DNA from: Vigna angularis
Lineage: Eukaryota; Streptophyta; Magnoliopsida; Fabales; Fabaceae
NCBI RefSeq assembly: GCF_016808095.1
Contig: NC_068974.1
Coordinates: forward strand, 15,996,001 to 16,060,000
Length of the DNA: 64,000 nt
Direction of reading: 5' to 3'
Position 1 is the first letter of the stretch, and the number at the start of each line of letters is the position of its first letter. Made by a program: the position numbers and the translations under genes. Below the pieces are notes generated by a model. That model had not been told where the DNA came from. It did no database searches and saw nothing but the letters and a program-made list of their open reading frames with translations. Positions 1 through 10,363 of this stretch are shown here, piece after piece.

Positions 1-490
1 GAGAGAAAGACCACAAATTTTATTGCAGAAACAAAAGTTAATGCTCAAGGGACTCTTTTGGACATTCCACTTGCTTGTTTTTTGTTGGTTAAGTTATGTG
101 TAAATGCTACTCAAGAAAAGTCATCTATAATCACTTTCTTTTTCTTGCATGTGCATGTATTGTTGGTCGAATATGGTTTAACTGACAGTTGTTTTACTTG
201 GTGTTTTATACATTATAAACATCTTTTAAATATTTTATATAATAATTCCACATAATTTGTCTACTTTTTATGGCTTGGGTGAGTTTCTGTTTCCTAACTT
301 CTATTTAGTTTGTGTTCCTCTATCATTTCTGACATGGACTCCTTGTTTGATTATTGCGTTATGCCCATATCTATTAGTATTCACTTGGCAATATTCTTAT
401 ATAAGTTGTATTTATATGTTGGGCTGTAGCAAATTTTGTAGGAAACAAACTTTCCCGTGACCATTTTTTTTATGGTATTTTATTCTTGCA
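1..490. other. Probable intron or upstream part of the CTC1-like gene
   Basis: AT-rich DNA with a T-rich stretch and a splice acceptor (TTGCAG, ending at 491) just before the first recognisable exon. Short open frames here do not resemble a protein. An earlier acceptor-like tract (TTTATTGCAG, 19-28) suggests another exon could lie close to the left edge, but I could not support one. Confidence 0.4.
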
Positions 491-491
491 G

Positions 492-1259
492 AAGATGGAT
501 CATCATCATGTTGTTGCTGGGCTAGTGCTGAAAGGGCAGCAACTTTGTTGAGACTACGTGAAGAACTAACCACATCCCATCATCTAGGGAGAATTTTGAA
601 AAAGCACAAAAAAATTACAGTGAAAAGCCATGGATTATCTGTTGATTCTCCTTGCCAAGATAATATTTTTACAGTTGCTTCTGGGAATGCTCTTTGCAGT
701 TCCGACGAAAACATCCTCAAGTTCATTTTATGCAATGCATGCATCGGAGGAATATGGGTGAGTTATCATATATTGATTGGAAGTAGTCAGACATGATTAG
801 TTTATCATGAAGATCTTGGAGAGTAGAGTAATATTAAGACTGGTATATTGTGTCGATTTTATCAAAAAAACTACATTCTTCAGAGGCAAAAGTAGAAGAA
901 AACCTTCATTTGTTAATGAGTAATATTAAGTTTGGTGACGTAATAATTGTGACATTCTGTGATTTGTTGCTCACAGCTTGCTCCCCTTGTTTATAAGTAG
1001 ATATATTTTGCATCCGGCCTCATATCATTTCAGTTTCTTTGGCTCTTACGGAGTTTACTAATTAAGGCTTTTAACCTGACATGAGCAGAATGTTGTTGCT
1101 GGTGGGATGGATGCAGAGGAAACAAGACAGTTGGGAGAGGAATACCTCACAGAAATGCTGAATGTGCATAACATGCGGAATATGTGGGCCGAAGAAGTCT
1201 CTTACCCACGCACTCGGGCTGAAGCAAGACATATGATTCAGGAACTTCTGAAAAATTAA
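492..1259 (+). CDS. CTC1: C-terminal exons of a CTC1-like telomere maintenance protein (partial)
   Basis: Two exons are visible. Exon A (492-757) follows a TTGCAG acceptor, reads DGSSSCCCWASAERAATLLR near its start and ends at a GTGAGT donor after a complete Trp codon. Exon B (1089-1259) follows a CAG acceptor, begins NVVAGGMDAEE and ends ELLKN with a TAA stop; the join is phase 0. The Cys-Cys-Cys-Trp-Ala and 'ERAATLLRL' pattern resembles the extreme C-terminus of plant CTC1, the large OB-fold subunit of the CST complex that protects telomeres and helps fill-in synthesis. That assignment is from memory of the family, not a search. The N-terminal bulk lies left of the window. Both exons are open with good splice signals, so this looks like a live host gene and not a fragment. 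Confidence 0.55.
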
Positions 1260-2804
1260 TGCCTATGGTCAGACATGTATTTCTATGTAAAAATTAGCAG
1301 AAGTAGCATGCTGAAATAGGTCTTGTAATTAGATCGTGTTCGGTCGACCTCTTCTGGGCTTCTCTTTTATGTAAAAAAAAAAAGATATACCAAACATTTT
1401 TTGAAAAACTTGTTAGAGTTTAGTTTCATCTATATAAAAGGAGAAAAGTATTTGAATAGTATTTCAAATTATGTAATAAAAAGAAAGATAAATATATATA
1501 TAAATTTTAGTTTGTCCTAATTATAGAATGCAAGGAAACAAATTAATGTAAATAATCTGTTCTAATTAGGTAAATTAAAGAGGTGTGTTAGAGTTTAATA
1601 CATTCATACTCAAGGTAAATTTAGGAACAAGAATAACATTGCTCCTTGAAGTTATTGATATATTCTAACGCAAATTTAAGTAGAATCAAATTCAACCACG
1701 ACATGCACGTCAAGTCAATTTCATCAATGAGCAGTCACACATTCAAGATAACTTGTTCATGGTCATTCAAGCATTTACTTTTTGTTCAAAAGACTTGGTG
1801 TTTTAGCCTGCCTCGCCCCTGACGCGTAGATCCTCTAATATGTTATCTTCATGTTGCGGCAGCTAAAAGATCCAAATTGATGACCAAGTTGAAATGGGAA
1901 TTTTTGTAGACTATGATGCAAGTTCTAAAGGCTATAGATTCTACAAGTAAAAAAAAGATTGTTATTAACATGGATATTCAATTTGGCAAGAATGCGTACA
2001 AAGATTGGAAAAGTAACCAAGCTTAGGACAAGTAAACTTGTCTTGATGGACATAATCTGTTTCAATTTTAATGAAAAATTCTACATTAACTAGATACAGG
2101 TATAGATAATACTTTTTTTTTTATTAAATTGGGGATAAGACGAGTATGCATATATTTGTCCTGTTACTATTCCCATTTTAGGCTTTGTCCCTGTTCCATG
2201 CCCGTTTTTGTTTTAAATATTAAAAATTAATAATTTATTTGGTAACATATCAAACTTCTCTCCAATGTTCTCTCTTTTGTTTACACTAAGTTGCATTTAA
2301 TTTGGAAAGCCCTTATGTTTTTCTTTTGTCATATGACTTTTCATTCTTTCTCTCAATTGTTACTCGACTTCTTCAATATTGGCAAAGTGCACTCATATTC
2401 CCTAGATATTTTTTTCCCTTATTACAATCTTCATTACACATTTTGTTTTATTTACACAATTTCATTCAAATGATGTATGCATTTTAGAAAATACAAACAC
2501 CAATTTCTATAAATCAAATAGTCTTTTAGACACACATTTGATTAATATTTTTGTTTATTATCTATTCTTTTCACAGGAAAATATTTCAACTCCAACTCTT
2601 CAATTAAGTAAATTCTTAGGATGTGCACGATTTTTACATTGAGTCATTAATAATATTATATTCTCATTGTTGTTATTTTTATTTTTTTTAAACAAAAATT
2701 ATTTAATTAATATTTAAAATAGTAAGAGAGCAAGTACAACTATACTTTTAATCTAATGGGACGAGGACGAGACAAAAGTTTCTTACCCATTAAGTATATG
2801 CATG
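1260..2804. other. AT-rich intergenic DNA, no gene seen
   Basis: Begins with the 3' flank of the CTC1-like gene and continues as AT-rich sequence with poly-T and poly-A tracts. Open frames near 2291-2487 are low-complexity and lack protein-like composition. Nothing else is supported. Confidence 0.6.
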
Positions 2805-3431
2805 TGTAACACATGCAGCAGGGCATGACCGTTCGGTTGCACACAATGGTCGCGTGTCTGATGTTGCATCGAATGACTTAGTATCAAACACCGAACGACA
2901 AATGACCTTGGCACCAAACGATATCATGTCAAGTAGAGAGGAAGGAAGAGGAATTCTGCACCGAACGACAGAAGACCTTTACACCAAACGGTATAATGTC
3001 AAGTAGAGAGGAAGGAAGGGGAATTCTGCACCGAACGGCAGAGGACCGTTGCACCGAACGATAGAGGACCTTTGCACCGAACGACATCTTGTCAAGTAGA
3101 GAGGAAGGAAGGGAAATGCGTAGAGGAACACGTTAGAGGAGGGAGAATATAAAATGGCATGATTTCATTTTGGGATAGTGGGTGGAATGTTGCTGGCTCT
3201 TTTGCATTTCTTTCTATGCATTCTCTGGTTGTTTCTTTTGAGGACATGTATTTTGCTCTGACTGTAAAGGGAATCTTATCCCTAAACCGTCTCTTTTACT
3301 CCTTCGAGAAGTTTAAATAATACTTCTATTCAGAGCATTACTGTGTTACCCTAATTTTTTCTGCCGAGTACAGGTTTATTTATCATTGCTATTCTGTCAA
3401 CTTCAGTACTGTCGGTATCAGTACTGTTACA
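2805..3431 (+). repeat. LTR of an LTR retrotransposon (5' LTR by position)
   Basis: Starts TGTAACA and ends TGTTACA, a perfect 7-bp inverted terminus of the usual TG...CA form. It contains a TATA-like GAATATAAAATGG near 3145. It is followed at once by TTGGTGCTTTCATTCC, which looks like a primer-binding site, so it reads as a 5' LTR of a plus-strand element. The first bases after 3431 do not repeat the bases before 2805, which argues against a solo LTR. The matching 3' LTR was not found; the internal part seems lost or covered by later insertions. Confidence 0.65.
2880..3115 (+). repeat. Imperfect tandem repeats inside the LTR
   Basis: About three imperfect units combine CACCGAACGACAGAGGACC-like words with a block ATGTCAAGTAGAGAGGAAGG (near 2925, 2995 and 3090). 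Unit length is about 65-90 bp. The CpG-bearing word CGAACG recurs throughout. This lies in the probable U3 region, upstream of the TATA-like box. Confidence 0.7.
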
Positions 3432-3891
3432 TTGGTGCTTTCATTCCCATGGCAAGTGATTCAATCATAAAAACCTGGGCAAAGTCATTCATGCTTTCAA
3501 TGTAATAGCACTCAATCACAAAAACTCTGGAGTTCAAAACCTCACACATAAGCTCATTCAACATTCCATACATTCCAGATACACATCCTGCTTAGCGTCA
3601 TAATCACAATCACAACATCATGCATTTGTTCACATAGCTTGTGAACAACCAACTGTATATCAGCATATAGTGCACAATCTCAACATCGATCAATATCCAA
3701 GCATCATCAAGATTTACTCATCATGCATAAATCAAAGCAAACCATCCTAGTAGATAAAGTTTCACACTGAGTACATCACAACCTATTCTAAAAACAGAAG
3801 CAAATAAGTTAACCAATACAAAAGAAAAGATAGAAAAAATCCTGCTCTAGTGGTGATAGCATCCATCAGTAAATGTTATCTTAACTCCTCA
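3432..3891 (+). other. Primer-binding site and leftover internal region
   Basis: The first bases (TTGGTGCTTTCATTCC) directly abut the LTR end and have the position and TGG start of a primer-binding site. The rest is AT-rich with no coding potential and runs into the 3' end of the minus-strand transposon-protein gene. The boundary between the two elements is not visible to me. Confidence 0.45.
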
Positions 3892-3978
3892 TCATCCCAT
3901 GTTGTCATCTGAATCTTCCTCCTCTTCTTCTTCTTCAGCATCTTCAAAGGCATCATCATCTTCCTCCTCATCATCATC

Positions 3979-4904
3979 CACTAGTACAACCATCACGTAC
4001 AACGTTGAATATTTTGGGCTTTTAACGACTAATTCGTGAACGACATCATATCAAGGGATGTTAAATTTACGTCATTTTTTTTTAAATTCGACGTCAAATT
4101 AACGTCGAATTTTGTAAATTTGCGACGTTAACTTAACGTCGAATTTTGTTAATATACGACGTTAATCAAGGTTTTTTTGTTTTTTTTTTAATTAATTGTG
4201 ATCCTTTTTCGCAACTCTACGAGACCTGAAAAGCAGAAAAACAACAAATTTCAGTTTTTGGTGTTTTATAAAGCAAGAACTATGAACGTAGTGTCAACAA
4301 CAAACAAAAATAACCAACAACAAATAAGTTCAATCAAATTACATCAACAAACAAGTTCAACCAAACAACAACAAACAAGTTCAACAAAAATAGCAAAAAC
4401 AATTTCAACAAATAAGTTCTTCAAAACGAAAACGAAAACGAACACTAACCTTCAAAAGGTTGGTTTTTTGTCGGAATAAAGTATCGTCACTAGCGACAAA
4501 GAAATAAGAATGCCCCTATGAAGCACAAAAGCACGAAAGTAATCGGTCAAAACAAACGAAAATCATAAATAAAATGCATTTGTATCAAATGAAAGAAAGA
4601 TTACATGTGAATAGTTGTCAAACTTCGTTTGAGAAAAATTTGAGAAGAGAGAAGAGGGTCCCGCGCGTTGAGATAAAGTGAATGAATTTTCAATCTCCCG
4701 CTCAAATTTTTATTGAATTCACAAACCTTTTGACGTCTAACGCTAGGACATTCGACGTTTTATATCCTTTTACGTCGAATTACAATTCTAAACGATGTTT
4801 AATAATTGCATTTATTTACAAAAATTCCACCGATCATTTTTAACGTTGGCTATTAGTTGTTAGACGTTAAACGTGTGACATTATACACTATTTTTGTACT
4901 AGTG
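3979..4904. mobile_element. Small non-autonomous CACTA (En/Spm-type) element
   Basis: Ends are CACTAGTACAA at the left and its reverse complement TTTGTACTAGTG at the right. The element is flanked on both sides by the 3-bp direct repeat ATC (3976-3978 and 4905-4907), the target duplication expected for CACTA. Subterminal regions carry repeated ACGTCGAATT / TTCGACGTTA words in both orientations, as CACTA elements do. There is no transposase. It sits inside the acidic-tail coding region of the split transposon-protein gene, which reads on either side of it. Confidence 0.88.
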
Positions 4905-5090
4905 ATCCATAGCTGAAGCTTCAACTGCTCTAGCTCCACTACCCTGAGCTTGCTCCTCTGGCCATGCCACCACATTGTTAAATTCATCCATAGTCCACCA
5001 ATGTCCTGGGGTGTATCATACATCCCAATGATCATCTCTGTTGTGGCCACCTGTCCTCTGTGAAGGGACTGCATCCTAGCATCCATAAAA

Positions 5091-5095
<5 letters not shown>

Positions 5096-5167
<72 letters not shown>
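5096..5167. repeat. (CA)n(TA)n compound microsatellite
   Basis: About 14 CA units followed by about 20 TA units. It lies within what was coding sequence of the split transposon-protein gene and produces an artefactual Cys-Val repeat when translated on the minus strand. Confidence 0.95.
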
Positions 5168-5170
<3 letters not shown>

Positions 5171-5841
5171 ATCTGAAATGGCTCTGCCTCATGAGGTTGT
5201 GTAGGTGCCTATGGTGGTCTCCTCCTTCTAGGAGGCTGGTGTGGTGGTACTGGTTGAGCTGCCTCATCTCCGCCACAATACTGTCTATAATAGGCCTCAT
5301 CAATTGCCTTCCTAGGCCTCTCAAATGGCGGTGTAGAAATATTCACTCCAGCTAGCTCACAGAGGTGTGTAATCATAGAAGGATTCCCCAAAGGTGCCTT
5401 GTTGTTCATAGTATTAGCACACACCTGTATCTCATTGGCCATGACCTGGCTAATGTTAATGCTCATCCCTCTAAGCACACAATATAGAAACAACGCCCTG
5501 TTGACAGTAATATCAGAGACATGTGAGCAAGGCTGGATGTTGGCATGAGAAAACGTCATCTAGTACTTTGCTAAAGGAGTCAGATCAGCTCTCCTGATAT
5601 GCTCAACTGCATCATTCCTATTTCTCTGAAAGTGCCCTCCAGGCACACTTAGCATGCTCTCCACATCATCAAAGTCTGCTTCTTCTTCCATGTTCAAAGC
5701 AAACTGGCACTGCTCACCAACCCATTCTGTATTTAGAAACCTGTTAATAGAATCAGGGTGATAACGAATGCTGTGTCCTCTAACATAGCTCATATAGTCC
5801 TGAGTGGGATAATCACCCAACCGCCTTGCATTGGTGTAGAA

Positions 5842-6915
5842 TGTCAGAGCGGCTGCAGCGGAATGGTTAGCGTGGAATAACAAACCAAGGAGGGGGGTGA
5901 ATTGGTTCTTACTAAAAACGTGTGCCTTAAAAATTTCTACTCAATTAAACTTACTTAGCAAATAATAAAGACAATAAAATAAAGTAAGGATGAGAGAAAT
6001 TTGCACAGATGATTTTATCCTGGTTCGGATCTTACCAATCCTACGTCCAGTCGCTTATCTCAAAACAAGATAAACAATTCACTAATCACAAAACAATTAC
6101 AAACTACAATCACAAAGATACAATTTGTAAAAGTTTAGAAAATACCTCTCTTGATGCCACAAGAGATGAAACAAACACCTCCTTTGAATCTTCACAAAGG
6201 ATGAAACACTTCCTCCGAATACTTCACGAAGGATGACTTCCTCTTCCGAACACTTCCTTAGACGCACCAAGGATGAACCAGCTATTCCTCTATCACCGTA
6301 GCAGTATTTCACCAACTCTACAGACAGAGTTTCCTTAGCTGAGCAAGAGCACACAATTCTCAAGAGTTTCTGAGTATTTGAGCACAAGGGAAGAGTAGTA
6401 GTTATAGTCCTTGAGAGGAAATGAGAGTCTATTTATAGACTCATCCAAAGGCTCTTCCATTTTTCGTTTTTAGCCTTTCTGACTGTGTTAATCGATTATC
6501 TTAAGTTGCTAATCGATTAGTCACTAAAAGACAAAACAACGGATAGTCTAACAACTCAAAAACGGCTAGTTTTTCAAACGGTCACCTTGCTAATCGATTA
6601 ACAGCCCATGCTAATCGATTAGCGCTAATCGATTAACAACCCTTGTTAATCGATTAGCATGCAGTGCTGAGCTTTTCCATTGCTCTCTGGAATAATCGAT
6701 TATTTACCCCTGTTAATCGATTAGCACTGCACAGTTTTTGCTTCTTGGTTTATTTTTACATCACTTTTGAATGCATACATAAAACCACTAATTTCCTATG
6801 TTCATACAGTTATTACAAAAGTTACAAGTCTTCAAAAATCATTCTTCATGAGTCTTGGTTGTTCTTGACTTGATTTAGATATCATCAAAACTTCATCTTC
6901 ATCATTTTGCTAACA
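5842..6915 (-). repeat. Left (3') LTR of the copia element
   Basis: 1074 bp, paired with the right LTR at 13592-14668. Contains about five imperfect units of a CTTTGTGAAG-type repeat (minus sense, near 6160-6260) and eight copies of the palindromic word ATCGATTA between 6480 and 6725. Adjacent at 6916-6932 is the purine-rich tract (minus sense AAAAAGGGGGAGAT) that primes plus-strand synthesis. Confidence 0.93.
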
Positions 6916-6932
6916 ATCTCCCCCTTTTTGAT
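6916..6932 (-). other. Polypurine tract of the copia element
   Basis: On the minus strand AAAAAGGGGGAGAT lies immediately upstream of the 3' LTR start, the standard place for the plus-strand primer. Confidence 0.8.
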
Positions 6933-7254
6933 GATGATCAAAACCTTCTTGAGGTTTAAAGCTTTTGATAATAATTTGTATTTAAAACACAACTTAAGGA
7001 AGAGACAATTGTTAGTGAACTTAGAAATAAGTTTAAGGCTTTAAATATTTCTCCCCCTTTTTGATCATTATTAAAAAGTGATGTATAATTGCTCCCCTAA
7101 ACTTATTAGAAATTATACTCCCCCTTAATAAAAGAACATATGCATAGAAATATTAAGGAAAAACAACATATTTTATTGAATTTAAAAAGGCAAGCATACA
7201 AAGGAGTAAAATATAGAGCACACACACTACAAGAAGCATAGAAGCATAAAGTGC
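6933..7254 (-). other. Untranslated 3' part of the copia internal region
   Basis: AT-rich, with several CTCCCCCTTTTTGAT-like pyrimidine runs in plus orientation (about 6916, 7050 and 7116), i.e. repeated polypurine-like tracts on the element's strand. No gene is seen. Confidence 0.6.
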
Positions 7255-8388
7255 CTAAGACTCATTATCACTATCGGGAACATAGAGTTTGGCTAGCTTA
7301 TCATCGATTTCCTTGAGGTGAGTATTAATTTCATCATAGCGACGATTGTGATAAGCCATCATGTCATCCATCCTAGTTTGTTGCATAAAGGCCATTGCTT
7401 CAATTTGTCTAGATATACTTTCTAGACTATATTCTTGTGGAGGATGGGATGGTCCAGCAACATTGGTTGGATGTGGCATAGGAATAGCTTCATCTTCTTC
7501 ATCTGATTCCTCAGCATCTTGGGCATTATCACCTTCAGCACGGACAAACATATTGCCTTGTCGAATAAAACCCATTTGATGTAGGGCGGATTCCTCAATT
7601 TGATGAGTGGGTAAGACGGACAGAAATCTTTCTCCCGTAACATCAACTCCTTTATAGATACAGATTAAGGAAATAAGGAGAGGATATGGAAGATGAGCTC
7701 GGTCATACCTCTTTGCACGTACGATAGTATCCGAGATGAGACTTGCCCAATTGATTTTTAAATTTTGGGTAATAGCAGACATGAGCATCAAATCTGTTTC
7801 AAGGCATTGTGCCAAGTTTGAACCTCTTGGACAAAGTAACCACACAAGAAGATAATGAAGCACTCTTTCCTCCATTCTAAGATGGCCTACTAGAAGATAT
7901 CTCCTATTAGGTAGCGGTTGTTGAGGATTACGCATGAAAGAGCGATAGGCCACAATTTTGTTGAAATCACCAAAGTCATTTGACACATGCAGATTATTTG
8001 CTAGGATAGGAAGATGAGCGACATTTGTCCAAATGTCATCATCAAGAATAATATCTACTCCCTTAACACGAGTGGAAACAATACCATTTTGGACCTTCAG
8101 ATTATAGTAAAAGACTCTTACCAAATCTGGATAGTAATGCCCTCGAAGTTGCAAGAGATGCTGGACGCCTTGCTCAACCAATTTCTGAGAAAATTGAAAT
8201 TGATTTACAGTAAACCAATTTAGATCAGCAAATTTTTGACGAAGAACCTTCCGTTCTTTCCACCTTTCTAGATATTCTGCATGCCTTCCTTCATCTGAAA
8301 GCCACCCATAAATATTTGGACCACGTGCGGGAGGATTGCTTTCCGATGCATAACTTCTTCTTCTTCTCCTTCTTGAAGGTTCAGCCAT
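7255..8388 (-). CDS. Extra ORF downstream of copia pol (377 aa, transposon-protein-like)
   Basis: Starts with ATG directly after a poly-A-like tract, has a basic N-terminus (RRRRRRSYASES), and ends in a TAG stop. Residues about 45-290 contain QKLVEQGVQHLL, VRVFYYNLK, VKGVDIILDDDIW and RYLLVGHLRM, resembling the plant 'putative transposon protein' domain family; residues 290-330 are acidic. The position (after RNase H, before the 3' LTR) is where SIRE-lineage elements carry an envelope-like frame. I see no signal peptide or clear membrane anchor, so calling it an envelope protein is not supported. It is separated from pol by 334 bp with stops, so it needs its own expression route. The frame is fully open in a copy whose pol is broken. 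Function unknown. Confidence 0.7.
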   Translation of the reverse strand: MAEPSRRRRRRSYASESNPPARGPNIYGWLSDEGRHAEYLERWKERKVLRQKFADLNWFTVNQFQFSQKLVEQGVQHLLQLRGHYYPDLVRVFYYNLKVQNGIVSTRVKGVDIILDDDIWTNVAHLPILANNLHVSNDFGDFNKIVAYRSFMRNPQQPLPNRRYLLVGHLRMEERVLHYLLVWLLCPRGSNLAQCLETDLMLMSAITQNLKINWASLISDTIVRAKRYDRAHLPYPLLISLICIYKGVDVTGERFLSVLPTHQIEESALHQMGFIRQGNMFVRAEGDNAQDAEESDEEDEAIPMPHPTNVAGPSHPPQEYSLESISRQIEAMAFMQQTRMDDMMAYHNRRYDEINTHLKEIDDKLAKLYVPDSDNES

Positions 8389-8722
8389 GGAAAAAAAAAA
8401 TTTTACAGCAAGGGAATGGTGTTTTTGAGTGAAGAAATGAAGAGAATTTGAGTTGTAGAGTGATGGGTAATGTGAGTGGGTAAAATGAGGGATGATAGGG
8501 GTTTAAATAGGGTGAAAAATCACTCCCCAACGTTCAAAAATCAGAAAAGAGCCGTTTATAGCCGTTACAACGGCTAGTTTTTGCAGAATTTACTGCCTGT
8601 AACGCTTGCTAATCGATTAACAGGGTGTGCTAATCGATTAGCGCTAATCGATTAGTGGCACTGACTAATCGATTAACTGACGCTGATTTCCGAAAATCAG
8701 CAAATTTCACCTATTTCCATTT
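8389..8722 (-). promoter_or_regulatory. Spacer between pol and the extra ORF, with ATCGATTA cluster
   Basis: Non-coding spacer holding four ATCGATTA palindromes between about 8605 and 8685, the same word and flanks (GCTAATCGATTAGC) found in the LTRs. It could be an internal promoter or processing region for the downstream frame. That is inference from the shared motif only. Confidence 0.4.
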
Positions 8723-10342
8723 TTAAGATATTTTTAATATTCCTAAATCTCTTCTAAGCTCATAGAATCTATCCTTAGGCAATGCTTTGGTGAAAATATC
8801 AGCTAATTGATGTTGTGTATCAATATATTCTATTTCACAATCTCCTTTTTGTACATGATCTCTAAGAAAATGATGCCTAATCTCAATGTGCTTGGTTCTA
8901 GAATGCATTATGGGATTCTTTGTAAGATTTATTGCACTTGTATTATCACACTTAAGTGGAATATGGTCTAAATGAATGTCATAATCTTCTAATTGCTGTT
9001 TCATCCATAAAATTTGCGCACAACAATTTCCAGCAGCAATATATTCAGCCTCAGTGGTTGATAAAGCTACACAGGCTTGTTTCTTAGAGTTCCAAGAAAC
9101 TAAGGAACTACCTAGAAGATGACATGTTCCACTAGTGCTCTTTCTATCGATCTTACAACCTCCATAATCAGCATCTGAAAAACCTACAAGACTAGGTTTC
9201 GTTCCTGATGGATACCATAAACCAAAGGATGCAGTTCCCTTAAGATATTTCAATATTCTTTTAACTGCTGTAAGGTGAGATTCTCTAGGACTAGATTGAT
9301 ACCTAGCACACACACAAACACTCTGCATAATATCCGGTCTACTAGCAGTAAGATATAACAAAGAACCTATCATGCATCTATATTTAGTTTGATTTACCTC
9401 TTTTCCTGATTCATCTTTGTCAAGATAGCAAGAGGTTCCCATAGGTGTAGATGCTTCCTTTGCTTTGTCCATTTCAAACTTCTTAAGAATTTCTCTACAA
9501 TACTTAGTTTGAGAAATGAACGTACCTTCTTTCATTTGCTTAATTTGAAGACCGAGGAAGAATGTTAATTCTCCCATCATAGACATTTCAAATTCACCCT
9601 GCATAGTCTTAGCAAATTCCTCACAAAGAGATTTATTAGTTGATCCAAAAATAATATCATCAACATATACTTGAATAATCAAAATATGTTTTCTGACTCT
9701 TTTAATAAACAAAGTGGAATCAACTTTTCCTCTATTAAAATCTTTTTCCAAAAGAAAATTGCTAAGTCTTTTATACCAAGATCTAGGTGCTTGTTTTAAA
9801 CCATAAAGTGCTTTCTTTAATTTATAGATGTGATTTGGAAATTTAAAATCTTCAAAACCGGGTGGTTGTTCAACATACACATCTTCTTTTATAAAACCAT
9901 TTAGAAATGCACTTTTAACATCCATTTGAAATAATTTAAATTTCATTATAGATGCATAAGCAAGAAGTAGGCGTATTGCCTCTAACCTGGCAACTGGAGC
10001 ATATGTCTCATCATAATCTATACCTTCTTCTTGACTATATCCTTGAGCCACAAGCCTAGCTTTATTCTTGGTGATGTTTCCATCTTCATCCAGTTTGTTT
10101 CTGAATACCCATTTTGTTCCAATTACTTGATGAGTATTTTCTCTAGGAATCAATTCCCCAACTTGATTTCTTTCAAACTGGTTGAGTTCTTCTTGCATCG
10201 CAATACACCATTGTTCATCTTGAAGAGCTTCCTTAATGTTCTTAGGTTCTATCTGCAACATGAAAGCTACATTCATACAAAAATTAACTAAATTTCTTCT
10301 AGTGTTTACCCCTTTTGATATGTCACCAATGATGTTGTCCAA
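8723..10342 (-). pseudogene. pol: Copia pol, reverse transcriptase and RNase H part
   Basis: Open frame of 539 codons in the same frame as the protease-integrase part. It shows the copia RT signatures KARLVAQGYSQ and YAPVARLEAIR, the catalytic YVDDIIFG near residue 229, and the RNase H stretch SDADYGGCKIDRKSTSG near residue 395. It ends with TAA at 8723. It is separated from the integrase part by an in-frame TAG at 10364-10366, so full-length pol cannot be made without readthrough. The enzymes would copy element RNA to DNA within cytoplasmic particles. Confidence 0.9.
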
Positions 10343-10363
10343 TGATAATCCTCTAGGTTGTTG

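Noticed and set aside
4853..5125. Minus-strand frame beginning with alternating Cys-Val
   Set aside because: The N-terminus is the CA microsatellite; only the part after it belongs to the split transposon-protein gene, and the frame runs into the CACTA element.
5560..5883. Separate 107-aa minus-strand protein starting MLFHANHSAAAA
   Set aside because: The first ~15 codons are copia LTR sequence; the remainder is the middle of the split transposon-protein gene.
7255..8388. Calling the extra copia frame a true envelope glycoprotein
   Set aside because: No signal peptide, no convincing transmembrane segment and no glycoprotein pattern; only the position resembles SIRE envelope-like frames.
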